Assembly (NCBI GenBank): GCA_000482145.1
Contig: AUXH01000127.1
Location: 1-38,159, forward strand
Origin: Strigomonas culicis
Taxonomy: Eukaryota; Euglenozoa; Kinetoplastea; Trypanosomatida; Trypanosomatidae
Direction of reading: 5' to 3'
Length of the DNA: 38,159 nucleotides
The translations under genes were made by a program, and so were the position numbers. Positions within the stretch are counted from its first letter, which is position 1. Every line of letters begins with the position of its first letter. The notes beneath the pieces are model-generated. The model was not told where the DNA came from and did no database searches. It saw only the letters and a list, made by a program, of their open reading frames with translations. Positions 16,812 to 27,400 of this stretch are shown here, piece after piece.

Positions 16812-17428
16812 AGTGCTTTAGGGTGACGATGGGGAAATATGAAAACAGTGGTAGGGTAAAATGAAGTATAATAGGTTTACGTTTAAGGTTTCTCTTTTTA
16901 AACTTTGCGGAAAACTCGATGCCTATACAGATAATATTAATAAGGAGCTGGAAGAGGATGAGAAGAGGCGTGATTACATCCAAAGAGCAGGTCAGACGTG
17001 CGCGTATAGTCAGCTAGGCTTCATATGGTATAGAAGGATGAACAACAGAGTGTTACATGCGCGTACCGACGCAATGGACTCTTTATGCAGAATGGAGAGA
17101 TGAAGAACCAAACCACCTGCTTTCAAATGTATAATATCTGGGAGTAAAATGAATCAAAACGAATGTATAAAAACAATGCGGATTAATCAAAACCAAAAAG
17201 AGAAGAAGAAAAGAAAAACACTCCTTGCATGAATGTTTATATGTATGAATATCTGCATGCGTAATTGTCAGAACGTTCGTTTCAATAGAGAAAACTCATA
17301 AGGAGTTCTAAAAGCCAACACATACCCAATCTATTTATGTGTATCATTTGCCTTTACACTGTTTTTTCTTTCCTTTTCGATTCGTATTATGATGTAAGTT
17401 ATCCATGTGGCTTCTAAGGCGTATCCCT
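16812..17428. other. Spacer between PAD-like copies 4 and 3
   Basis: AT-rich spacer holding the 3' UTR of copy 4 and the 5' UTR of copy 3. A small plus-strand open frame at 16861-17103 lacks the GC-rich codon pattern of real genes here and was rejected. Nothing else was seen. Confidence 0.7.
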
Positions 17429-19549
17429 CTACTTCTTGGGGGTGACGAGGCTGCGCGGGCCGACGTGCAGCTCGCGTCCACCCGCCACGGACACCTCTGC
17501 CTCGTTGAAGGGAGCGTCAGTGGGGCCCGACCGCGCCGCCGCGGTCGCGGAGGCGCCCAACATCTCCTCACTCTCCTGTGCACTGCTGCAGACGTCGTCG
17601 AAGTCCATGTAGCCTTCGTTCTCCGCCTTGGTCCGCTCGCAGCGGCGAACAAACCGGCTGTAGCGGATGTGCACAATCGTCAGCACGGCGCAGGCCAGCG
17701 CGCAGAGACAGGTGGCGACGATGATGGGCGTGAGGATGCACTCGCGCGACGTGCAGTCGCTGCCGGTCTCCTGCAGCTTGACGCGCATCTGATCCACCAT
17801 GTAGCCGAACAGGAAGCGGTTGAAGCAGACGACACACACCACCGTCGTCGCGGAGCTGAGATTGTAGTAGATGGAGAGGTGCGAGTCAAAAAGAGAAGGA
17901 AATACGACCGCGCAGGTGCTGTAGAAAGCGCCCTCCTTAAAGTAGATCATAATAAAGGGCAGCAGCAGCGCATCTCCAGGCAATATGAGGATGAGGATGC
18001 CGCCGATGATACCGATGATGGGTGGGATGGGGAGTGCCATGGTGACCAGCAGGCGGCGCTTGCCCTCCGGCTGCCGCTGCACGTACGCCTCGAAGACACC
18101 GATTGCAATGCGGCCCAGCGAGCTGCCGACGCCGAGAAAAGCGGTGTAGAGCGCGGACAGCTGTGTGCTGCGGCTCTTGCCCGTTCGCGCCACGTAGATG
18201 GTACTGGAGTTGTACATGACAATGGTGCCGATGGCGCCCTGTAGGATGAAGCCCAGGTAGATGAGGTAGATGTCGATACGGCGCGCCGCGTCCCAGATGG
18301 TGCCCGGGTACTTCGGGTCCATGTACTTGATCGCGTCGGGGTCCATGTACGCCGCGTACGGGTGCACCATACCGCTCAGCGCATCATCGCTGGAGCCGCT
18401 CTCGCCGTCGTCGAGGTCCGGCGCGATGCGGCGCGTGAGTGACTTGCGCATCTCCGCCACGGGCTCGCTATCCATGGTGTCCGCCGTGCGCACGGAGGGC
18501 AGGGCGTGGGGCGCCGGCGGCGACGCGCCCTCCCGGCGCGTCGCCTCCTCCGACGGGTCGTGGTCCGGCGCGGTGGTGGCCGCCGCGGGCGGCTGGCCCT
18601 CCGGCTCCAGCGCCGGGCTCGGCTCGTCGACGCCGCCGAGGCAGCGCAGCGGCAGCGTGATGGCGGCGTAGCTGCACATGAGCACGCAGGTGATGGTGCC
18701 GAGGAGGTAGCGCGCGCCTTGGCTGACGCCCACGTAGGCGACGATCGGCGACGAGATGGCGAAGAAGAGGATGAGCGAGGCGGCGATGGTGTAGCCGAGC
18801 ATGAGCCGCCGGATGGGGATGTTCTTGCTGTTGTACGCCACGACGAGGGACCGCGCCGCCTCCTTCTGTTCCTCGGTCATGCGGCGCCCGCGCCACCAAG
18901 TCACCACGTAGGGCGGCAGCACGAGCACTACGGAGCTGCTGAGCGCCACGACGATCGTGAAGGCCATCACGAAGTACATAAAGCCGCTCACGTTCGTGCC
19001 GAAGAGGTTGGAGCTGATGGAGGCCAGGACGGAGCTGCCGAGGCCGGTCATGACCTTCGCAAGTCCGAGCACCGGGCCGCGGTTGCGCGGGAAGGTATGT
19101 TGCAGCGTCACGATGGACGACGCGTCGAAGAGACCCGCGCACGTGTTCATGATAGCGTAGAAGACGCAGATAATAAAGAGGTTGCCCGGTATGACGTTCT
19201 GGAAGACGAGTCCAAGCCCCAGCGTGCCCACAAGGCCGGTGATGACGGCAAAGAGCAGCAAGGGCGTCGGTCCCATGAACTCGTACGCCACAGCGTAGGG
19301 CATGACAAAATAGCAGAAGCCAACACCCACCGTGCTGATCGTGCTGAGGTCGCCCGCGCTGAAACCATAACGCATGCTGAACTCGGTGGTGAAGAGTTCG
19401 AAGGTGTAGACGATGGAGACGCCGGTGCTGCAGAAGAGGCAGAAGAAGAGCACACGGCAGCGCTGCAGTTCGTTGATGATGTGGAGGCCCTTCGACTGAC
19501 GGCTCTGGAGCGCTGCAGTTTGGCTAAAGGTCTTGCTGAAGTACTCCAT
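17429..19549 (-). CDS. PAD-like Nodulin/MFS transporter, array copy 4 (first transcribed)
   Basis: A 706-residue protein. The ATG at 19549 (MEYFSKTFSQ) was chosen because the predicted splice acceptor lies 24 nt upstream and the longer frame beyond it is AT-rich. The N-terminus differs from the MNPFK start of the other copies but quickly rejoins them at GLHIINELQRC. The Nodulin-like motif (FPRNRGPVLGLAKVMTGLGS) and 14 hydrophobic segments are intact. It has the longest copy-specific loop (about 306-406), rich in P, S, E and D. The loop before the last helix (RVKLQETGSDC) groups with copy 1. The C-terminal tail is long and acidic and ends VTPKK. The role is probably surface transport of carboxylates or similar solutes, as for T. 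brucei PAD proteins; this is inference from the family. Confidence 0.86.
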   Translation of the reverse strand: MEYFSKTFSQTAALQSRQSKGLHIINELQRCRVLFFCLFCSTGVSIVYTFELFTTEFSMRYGFSAGDLSTISTVGVGFCYFVMPYAVAYEFMGPTPLLLFAVITGLVGTLGLGLVFQNVIPGNLFIICVFYAIMNTCAGLFDASSIVTLQHTFPRNRGPVLGLAKVMTGLGSSVLASISSNLFGTNVSGFMYFVMAFTIVVALSSSVVLVLPPYVVTWWRGRRMTEEQKEAARSLVVAYNSKNIPIRRLMLGYTIAASLILFFAISSPIVAYVGVSQGARYLLGTITCVLMCSYAAITLPLRCLGGVDEPSPALEPEGQPPAAATTAPDHDPSEEATRREGASPPAPHALPSVRTADTMDSEPVAEMRKSLTRRIAPDLDDGESGSSDDALSGMVHPYAAYMDPDAIKYMDPKYPGTIWDAARRIDIYLIYLGFILQGAIGTIVMYNSSTIYVARTGKSRSTQLSALYTAFLGVGSSLGRIAIGVFEAYVQRQPEGKRRLLVTMALPIPPIIGIIGGILILILPGDALLLPFIMIYFKEGAFYSTCAVVFPSLFDSHLSIYYNLSSATTVVCVVCFNRFLFGYMVDQMRVKLQETGSDCTSRECILTPIIVATCLCALACAVLTIVHIRYSRFVRRCERTKAENEGYMDFDDVCSSAQESEEMLGASATAAARSGPTDAPFNEAEVSVAGGRELHVGPRSLVTPKK

Positions 19550-20376
19550 TTCTTTCCCGTGTTCTTCCGTGTGCTGGTGGGTACGAAATATACAAAGGGA
19601 ACAAAGCAAAAGAGAGCAAAGGAAAAAAAAACAAAAGAAAAGTGTATTTATTGACGTGTGTATAAAAGTGTGCTCCTGGAGAGAGTCAAGAAAGGGGGTG
19701 AGGTGATGAGAAATGGGTTCATGTTTGTACATCTGAAAGAAATCAATAGAAATACAGGATCGACAGTTTGTTTTGTTATGGCAGAAACGTGAGCTCTGCT
19801 CTCTTTTTTCAATGAGATATATGAAAAAATATATGAAAAACGCGTCCAAACAACCTAAAGAAAAGAGGGAAAAATTGATATATGTATATATATTTTTATA
19901 TACTGGTTCTTCTTTTTTTTTTAAATAGTGGAAAAAAATACAATATGACTGTCAAATTAAGAGAAAAAAAAATGCATGAGTGAAAGAAACTCTAGTGTAA
20001 TAAGAACGTAATGAGAAAAGTAATAATAAAAAAAACTCTAGACTCTAATGTTTTTTTTTTCCCTTTTCACTTTCAATAACTTTCATTTGACAGAGATACT
20101 TCTTTTTCTTCACCTTTTTTGATTTGTTTTGAAAAACAAAGAAAAAAATCTATGCTGTGTGAGGTACAATTATATACGTGTATTGCTAGGTACAAGAGCA
20201 ATATAAACATATAAAGAAAAAAAAAGAAACAAGAATAAAAAAAACTTCGCAAGCGAGAGATGCAAAAATACATTTATGCGCCAGGAAAGAATCTATGCTG
20301 TGTGCTAGAGAAAAAAAAATGAACGAAGACATGGTAGTGCTGGTGAATATATATGGTGTTTTCCCCTTGAACTTCT
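19550..20376. other. Spacer between PIF1-like helicase A and PAD-like copy 4
   Basis: AT-rich spacer with many A/T homopolymers. It contains the strong acceptor candidate for copy 4 and the 3' UTR of helicase A. No gene or RNA was found. Confidence 0.7.
19574..19638 (-). promoter_or_regulatory. Candidate SL splice acceptor, PAD-like copy 4
   Basis: On the minus strand a pyrimidine tract of about 50 bases (19638-19587) is followed by the first AG at 19575-19574 (CACCAG). No AG interrupts the tract. The predicted 5' UTR is about 24 nt. This is one of the cleanest acceptor candidates in the window. Confidence 0.7.
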
Positions 20377-20644
20377 TCAGAAGGAGAACTCCTGGTCCAT
20401 CGGCTCCTCATCCGTGCTCACTTCCGCGGGTGCCGTCGCCACGGCCGCGCCGTCGCTGCCGCTGGCCGCGGCCTGCGCCTCTTCACGCTTCGCGGCGGCG
20501 GCGGCCAGCGCCTTCACCTTGCTCCGCGCGCGGGTGACTCTATCGACGTGGCGGATAAGCTTCCGCATGCGTCGCGCGACGATGACGGACTGCTCCACCG
20601 CGGCCAGGTGGTGCAGGCTGACCCCTCCGGCGTGCTGCGGCTGT

Positions 20645-20680
<36 letters not shown>

Positions 20681-23484
20681 GAGATCCCGCCGTTGGTCGC
20701 GCTCTCGAGGAGCTGCCGCAGCGAGGCCCCGCGGCGGCGGAGGTGGTAGATCGTGTCGTTGCAGCGCTTCCACGAGGCGATGGGGAACTGCGCGAGCTGC
20801 GACTCCTGCAGCGTCATGACGCTGCAGAGGGCATTGTCAAACGCCACGCAGGCCGGGTTGGCGACTACCATGTCAGCCTTGAAGCTCGACATGCTGAGCT
20901 GCTCCGGGTTGCGGACGCGGCTCATGGCGACGTAGAGCAGGTGCTCGCAGGGCCACATGCGGGACAGCTCGAGGTGCACGCGGCCGACGAGGGTGAGGCC
21001 CTGCACCTTGTGCACCGTGAAGGCGTACGCGAGCGAGATGGGCAGCGCGACGGAGGAAAGACTGTAGTAGTGCGTCTGCGGCGTGCCGCCCACGTTGAAC
21101 TCCCAGGGCGGGATCGCCACCGTCTCGCCCGTGTGGAAGCGGACGAGCGGCACCATCGGGATGGGCATCCCGCACTCCGTGAAGCAGAAGACGCGGTAGC
21201 GCTCGATGCACTGGTCGATCGACTCCTGTCGGATAAAGTCGGGGAAGTTCTCCGCCTTGCACTCGACAAAGTCGACGACGGTGCCGATGCTGCCGTTGAC
21301 GAGGTTGCTGGACAGGTTCGCGCGCAGCAGCACACGGCATCCCTTCTTGAAGGTGAGCGGCTGCGCGATCGGGTGCTTCGCCATGAGCTTAAGGAGGTAG
21401 TCCTCCGAGTCTGGCGTGTGCAGGCCGTCGCCGTTCGGCACGATCTCCGTGACGGACGCGCCCAGCTCGAGGTCGTTGATGAGGCCAGCGACCTCCAGGA
21501 AGCGCTCCCGCATCGCCTCGCGCCAGGCGACGCTCTCGCCGGGAGGGAGGATCACCCGCATCGCGTGGCCGTCCTCGTAGACGCGGTAGAGCGAGAGCAG
21601 CGACGAGCGCGGCAGCTCCAGCGTCGCCTGCAGCAGCGCGCGGATGTGGTCGGAGAAGACGCGCTCGTTGAAGTTCGGCGTCGTGCGCAGCAGCAGCGTC
21701 GCGGTCGCCTCGCAGCGGAGGCTGGTGATCCCCGTCTCGGGGGTGAGCGTGAGCGGATCGCCTTCCAGCCGCGCGAGCTCCTTCTCGTTCGCCGCGTGCA
21801 CCTCCTTGTTCGTCGGCAGCAGGTTGACTGCGCTCTCGACCATGGTGCCGGGCGGCAGCTGCTGGACCGTCTCCAGCAGGTCCCCGGGCACGAGCCCGAG
21901 CCGCATGAGCTGCAGGTCCTTCGCGAACTTGGGGTACGCGGACTGCCGCACAATCGTCTCCAGGCGCAGCTTGAGGAAGCAGTCCTGGAAGAGCTTCGAG
22001 TTCAGGATGGAGTCCTCGTTGATGCAGCCGAGCTGCATGAAGTCGCCACAGAGGATGATCTGTACGCCACCGAACGGGACGTCGGGCGTGCCGGCCTCCT
22101 CGCGCAGGACGCGGTCAAACTCCTGGAAGAGCCGCAGCGGCATCATGGACACCTCGTCGAGGATGATCACATCATAGTCGAGGATGGACCCGCGGCGGAC
22201 GAAGTCGCCCTTCGCGGAGACGCCCATCGCGTGGTGGAAAGTGGAGCCACCAATGTGGCAGCCGGCGACGCCGGTGGTGGCCGTCATGGCGACGCGCAGG
22301 CGCTGTGCCTGCAGCCGCCGGCTCAGCACGCGCAGCAGCACCGTCTTGCCGGTGCCGGCGCTGCCGCCGATGTACATGTGGTGGCCGCGCAGCGCCGTCG
22401 TGATCACCTTCTCCTGCTCCTCGTTCAGCTCGATCGCCTGGCTCGGGTCCGTCGCCTCGTCCAGCAGGTTCAGCGTGTCCTTCACCTGCTGGTCGCTGTC
22501 GTCGCCGTTCGCGTTCACGACGGAGGCGTAGCGGCTGCGCGTGATGCTGTTGATCTTGATCTGGATGAGCTGCTGCACCGCCGCGGCGGGGTCCTCGATG
22601 CTCTTGTTCTGCAGGATGGTGCCGAGGGTGCGGGTCAGCTGCTTGGGCCACTTCGCGGGCAACTCCGCCACGCCCATGCGGATGCTGGACGCGAGGCGGT
22701 TGATCACCTCGGGGCGCTCCACGCACAGCTGGTGGTACTTGTTGACGCCGAAGCCCAGCTCGCGCAGCATCCGCATCGACACCGTGTTTTCGTTCATCAT
22801 GCGGCCGTTGAGGGCGTTGTAGATGAGGGTGCCCTCCCGCAGGGCAATGCGCTGCGAGAGCTCGTCATCGAACCCCTCCGTGAAGAGGTCCTCCTCGCTA
22901 ATGTTGTCCAGAACGTGCTCCACGAGCGGCGCCGCGGCGACGGCGGGGCTCTCTCCGGCCGGGGCCTCCGCTGCCGTCTCCTCCGCCTTCTCCGTCCCCG
23001 CGGCGGCGGCCGCAGCGGCGCGGCGCGCCTCCTCCATCTCCTTCTTCGTGCGGCGCTTCCGTCGCATCTTGACCGGCTCCGCCGCCGCCAGTGTGGGGTC
23101 CGGGAGCGGCAGCTCCAGCGGCGGCGTGAGCGCCGCCCGCGTGTCCGCGCCGGCCTCGATGGGCGCCGGCAGCGGGGGCTGCACCTTCTTCGCGCGACCG
23201 CGCTTCGGCGCGGCGGTGGCGGGGCTCTGGGCCTGGGCCGTGGGGAGGGCCGCCGCCGCGCTACTGCTGCCGCCGTTGCCCAGGCTGCTGCTGTTGCTGT
23301 TGTTATTGAAAGACGACGAGGACTGATGGCGCACGGCCGCGTACAGCGACGACCCGCGGTGGAGCAGGCCGTGGCTGCCGCCGCGCACACTCGCAAGTGT
23401 GCTGAGGCAGCAGCGGCTGCCAACCGCACCCGCGATACTACTCAGGGAAGACATCTGCTGGACGGAAGAAATCCTTCGCAGCAT
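20377..23484 (-). CDS. PIF1-family DNA helicase A
   Basis: A 1035-residue superfamily 1B 5'-3' DNA helicase. The ATG at 23484 (MLRRISSVQQM) opens a basic, Ser-rich presequence typical of mitochondrial import. Residues 1-230 are low complexity. The motor follows: Walker A GGSAGTGKTVLL near 372, Walker B IILDEVSMM near 443, motif III CGDFMQLGC near 480, and motifs V-VI AYAFTVHKVQGLTLVGR ... YVAMSRVRNPEQL at about 818-860. Motif III has Gly where most PIF1 enzymes have Pro (GDF-x-QLP). A 13-residue Gln run lies near 935-948 in the C-terminal tail. Trypanosomatids have an expanded PIF1 family, most members mitochondrial and acting on kinetoplast DNA; I cannot assign this one to a numbered paralogue. 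It lies directly downstream of helicase B and shares a 159-bp identical block with it. Confidence 0.93.
20641..20679. repeat. CTG/CAG repeat encoding poly-Gln in helicase A
   Basis: Thirteen in-frame Gln codons on the coding strand, CAG with two CAA interruptions, in the C-terminal tail beyond the helicase motifs. Confidence 0.95.
20880..21038 (-). repeat. 159-bp block identical to 24698-24856
   Basis: Base-by-base comparison shows perfect identity with helicase B, with a constant offset of 3818 bp. It covers motifs V-VI at the end of the helicase core. Similarity drops at both edges. Confidence 0.95.
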
Positions 23485-24440
23485 TTTTCTTTGTTTTACT
23501 GTGTACACAAAAACAAAAACAAAAACAAAAGAAAAAGAAAAACAAAAAAAAGTACCTGAAAAAAAAATGAATAGATTCTATGCGTGCTATTCTTTTTCTT
23601 TTTTTGTATTCTTTTTTTTTTTTCTACCTAGTGCGAATAAACTCGAAAAGGCGAAAAAAAAGAGAATACTAAAGAAAAAGAGAGAGAGTGTGTGTGTCTA
23701 CAGAGAAAAAAAGAATCTTAACTTTTATAAAAAGTTTTTTTTTATATTTCTTTTTTTGTATATATGTAGAAAAATAAAGGAGAAATTTTTTTTTTAACTA
23801 TAGAGCTTTTTTAGTATCGGTTTTCCTTTTTTATTCTTTGATTTTTCTTTGGGGTATCTATAAAAAAAAATCAAAAAGGAAAAAAGATGTTTCTAAAAAA
23901 AAAAAACCAGTTTTAAGAAAACCCTTTTCTCTTGTAGTAAAACTAACTCTTCTAAAGCCTTTCAAGGAGTATTCAATCAAAGCAACAACAACAAAACAAC
24001 AATAGCATGCAAGAAGAGGGAGAGATAGAGAGAGGTGGAGAAAGCGAATGAATAGAATAGTAGAAGTAATAAGCTCAATTATCAGCAGCAATGAAATTCC
24101 TTGTTTTTAGAAGGAGTGGCAGATACAGCATCGTCACGTACGCATAACACACAAAGGTGGAGGCAAAACTATGCATTTATGCGCTCAAGGTCGCCTTCTG
24201 TACTCAGAGACTTCCAAAAAGTTGCGCGAGAGATAACTGTAATGGTAGCAAACGAAAAAAAAAGACAGCAAGTAAAAAAAAAAGAAGCGAATAAAAGTCC
24301 ATTATTCCTTACACTACAACGTTTCTTGTTTTTCCTTTCATGATTCCATTTTTTCTCCTTTAATCATCATTTTTGTTACACTTTATATCATCATTGCTTC
24401 ATTTGTTTCTGTCTGGCGCGTGTCTGTGTGTCTGTGTGTC
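23485..24440. other. Spacer between PIF1-like helicases B and A
   Basis: Very AT-rich, with long A and T homopolymers on both strands. It holds the 3' UTR of helicase B and the 5' UTR of helicase A. Small frames here are low-complexity K/F-rich peptides and were not accepted as genes. Confidence 0.7.
23499..23551 (-). promoter_or_regulatory. Candidate SL splice acceptor, PIF1-like helicase A
   Basis: On the minus strand a T-rich tract of about 45 bases (23551-23507) leads to CACAG with AG at 23500-23499, leaving a 14-nt 5' UTR. A second candidate AG lies at 23557-23556 after another T run and would give a 5' UTR of about 71 nt. Confidence 0.55.
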
Positions 24441-27400
24441 TTACTCGCTGCTGCTGCCGATCTGTGGGACCCCGCCTTCTGCGGCAATCTTCTTCTGCTC
24501 TTTCTTCACCGCCGTCTTCTTCATCTCCCGCTTGACGAGCCGCTCGAGCTGCGCCTTGCGGAGTAGCTTCTTCTTCCGCTGCGGCGCGCGGCGCCACGTG
24601 GCGGCGATGAAGTACGGCAGCACCTTGACGCCGAACACATCGGGGAGGCTGTCGTCGAAGAGCACGCAGTCGGCGGCGGCCCGCACCAGCCTGGCGCTGA
24701 AGCTCGACATGCTGAGCTGCTCCGGGTTGCGGACGCGGCTCATGGCGACGTAGAGCAGGTGCTCGCAGGGCCACATGCGGGACAGCTCGAGGTGCACGCG
24801 GCCGACGAGGGTGAGGCCCTGCACCTTGTGCACCGTGAAGGCGTACGCGAGCGAGAGCGGCAGCGCGGTGATGCCGGTACTGTAGTAGTGCGTCTGCGCG
24901 GTGCCGCCGACGTAGAAGGTGAGCGGCGGGATCGGCTCGACGCGGCCGCCGCCGAAGTCGACGACCGGCACCACCGCCTCCTCGAAGCCCTCCTCGTAGA
25001 GCAGGAAGTCGCGGTAGCTCATCACCGCCTCCTCCCTCTGGAGGTTTCCGGCGAGGTAGCGCGGCAGCTCGTCGAGGTGCAGCCGGCGGAACCCGACGAC
25101 CGTGCCGAGGCTGCCGTTGACGAGGCCGGGGGCGAGGTTGGCGCGGAGCATGACCTGCGCGCCGAGCTTGAGCGGCAGCGGGACCGCCATCGGCGAGCGC
25201 GCGGCGCAGTGCCGCAGGAGGTCTTCGTCGCGCTCGCCGTGCAGCCCGTCGCCGTGCAGCAGCACCTCCCGCACGCGCACCGGCGCCCCCACCGCCGCGA
25301 GGAAGTCGTCGATGCGGTTGAGGTGGCCGACGAAGGCGGCGCGGTCCGCCTCCTCCCAGTCGGACGGCAGCCGCACGCGCAGCACGAGGGCGTCGGTGAA
25401 GAGTTGGTAGAGGACAATGTGCATCTGCTCCATCTGCGGGCAGAACCAGCGGTGCGCGCCGGTGCGGCGCGCCTTCTCCACGTACTGCTGCACGTAGTGC
25501 TCCGCGAGCTGCTGCAGCCGGCGCTGGTCGAACGCGGCCGCGGTGGGCGCCTGGATGCGGAGGAGGTACGTCGGCGACCAGAACTCGCCGGCGCCGCGCA
25601 GTGTGGGCGGCATGATCTGCGGCTGGAAGGTGATGGTCTCGCCAGGCAGTTTTGCCAGCTGCCGCGCGTTCGCGACCGCGACCTGCTGGTTCGTCGGCAG
25701 GAGGTTCACCGCCCCCTCGACGTAGACGCTCTCCTCATCCGCGTCGTCGTCGTCGTCCGCATCGGCCGCCGCCGGCTCCGCCGGGTCCGCGGGGAGGGCG
25801 CCGGCCTGCTGCAGGCCCGCGCGCTGGCGCGCCTCCAGCTGCCGCTGCTGCTGCCGCTCGAGCAGCACCTGCTCCGCCGTCAGGAACTGCACCGTGTCGT
25901 CGAGCCCCGCCGGCACGCGGCCGCGGCGCAGCTGCTGCAGCTGCAGCGCGTAGAGCGGGTTCGCGCTCTGCCGTAGGATCGTCTTGAGCTTCAGCATCGC
26001 GAAGTGCCGCCGGAAGACGGGCGACGTCAGCACCGGCTGCGCGGCGACCGCACCGAGCTGCAGGAAGTCGCCGCACAGAATGACCTGCGTCCCGCCGAAG
26101 GGCAGGTCGACGCCGTTGGCGCGCCGCAGCTGCAGCTCCAGCGCCTCCAGCAGCGTGCGGGGCAGCATCGACACCTCGTCGATGATGATCACGTCGTACG
26201 CGGCGAGCTCCTTGCGCCGCGTGAACTCGCCGCGGAGGTTGATGCCGAAGCAGTGGTGCAGGGTGCTGCCGCCAATGTGCGAGGCGGCGATGCCGGTGGT
26301 CGCGGTGACGGCCACCGTCAGGCCCTCTCTCACGAGCTGGTGCCGCAGCACGCGCAGCAGCACGGACTTGCCGGTGCCGGCGCTGCCGCCGATGTAGGTG
26401 TGGTGGCCCTGCAGCACAAACTGCACGACGGCCTGCTGCTCCGCGTTGAGGTCGCCGAGGCCGAAGAGCTTGTCATCCACCGCCTCCACGGACGCGTGCA
26501 GGCGCGTCGGCGTCTGGCCGCCGGCCGCGCCGCCCTCGCCGACGCCGACGACGCCCACCGTGTGGCGGTGGTGCGCGTGCGTGTGGTGCACCCGCAGCAG
26601 ATCCGCCACCTGCCGCGCGGGGTCCTCCGTCGCGGCCGCGTCCAGCAGCAGCTTGCGGATCTGCTGGTACAGGATGCCACGCGACCACATGGCGGGCCAC
26701 GCCACCTGCCCGCTGCGCAGCGCGGCCGCGAGCGCGCGCAGCGCCGCCGGGTCCTGCACCCGCAGCTCGCGACTCGCGGCATCGAGCCCGACACCGAGCA
26801 GAGCCAGCGCGCGGATCGCGGGCGCGGACGCCTTGGACACGCGGCGCGTGAAGACGTTGTAAACGAGCGCGTCCTCCTCGACGGCGGCGGTGCCGCTGCC
26901 TACCGCAGGTGCCGCCGCCGCCGCCTGCTGCTCGTGCGCCGGTGTGGTGCGCGGGCCGCGCTCCTGCTGACGGAGGCTCTCCGAGATGATGTCGGGCGGC
27001 GGCGCCGCCCCGTCGGACAGGTGCGCGGGCAGCACGTCCGGCGCCATCAGCGGCGCGTCGTGCGGCTGCGCCAGCCACTGCACCAGGTCCAGGACGGGCG
27101 GGCCGGTGGGGGGCCGCCGCCGCTCCGCGCTTGCCTCTTCCGGCTTGGCCTCCGCAGCGAGCGGGGGTGGCGCCGCGGGAGGTCGGTCAGCTGGCCACGC
27201 CTGCGCGTGCCGCACCCACTCCGGCACCGGCGCGTCGCGGCGCGCGGCCAGCAGCTGCCCCAGCAGCGTGCTGCTGCTGCCACTGCTGCAGCACCGGGAC
27301 GCGGTGACCGCCGCCGGCACGCGGAGAGCGCGCGGCTGGCGCAGCGCCGTGTGAAGGCCGTCCGTCACGCCCTGCGGCGGCCGCGAAGGGGCGGCTGCCG

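Larger units (their letters stand above)
9463..19549 (-). repeat. Tandem array of four PAD-like transporter genes
   Basis: Four head-to-tail paralogues (17429-19549, 14973-16811, 12343-14307, 9463-11472) are separated by 617-870 bp spacers. The membrane core is conserved between copies. The N-terminal start, central loop, C-terminal tail and spacers differ. Blocks of perfect DNA identity are scattered through the array. Confidence 0.9.

Noticed and set aside
340..19849. Longer N-terminal extensions of several genes (golgin-like, OPA3-like, polo-box, TDR1-like, PAD-like copies 1 and 4)
   Set aside because: Several of these extensions begin at GTG or TTG, they are AT-rich, and they run through predicted splice acceptors. 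Internal ATG codons match family starts and the GC-rich coding pattern.
20641..20679. CRISPR-like or tandem-repeat array
   Set aside because: It is a simple trinucleotide repeat within a coding frame. No spaced direct repeats occur in the window.
20548..23559. 1003-codon open frame on the plus strand opposite PIF1-like helicase A
   Set aside because: It is the antisense shadow of a real GC-rich gene. Its product is an R/L/V/H-rich string with no domain, and the minus-strand protein has clear helicase motifs.
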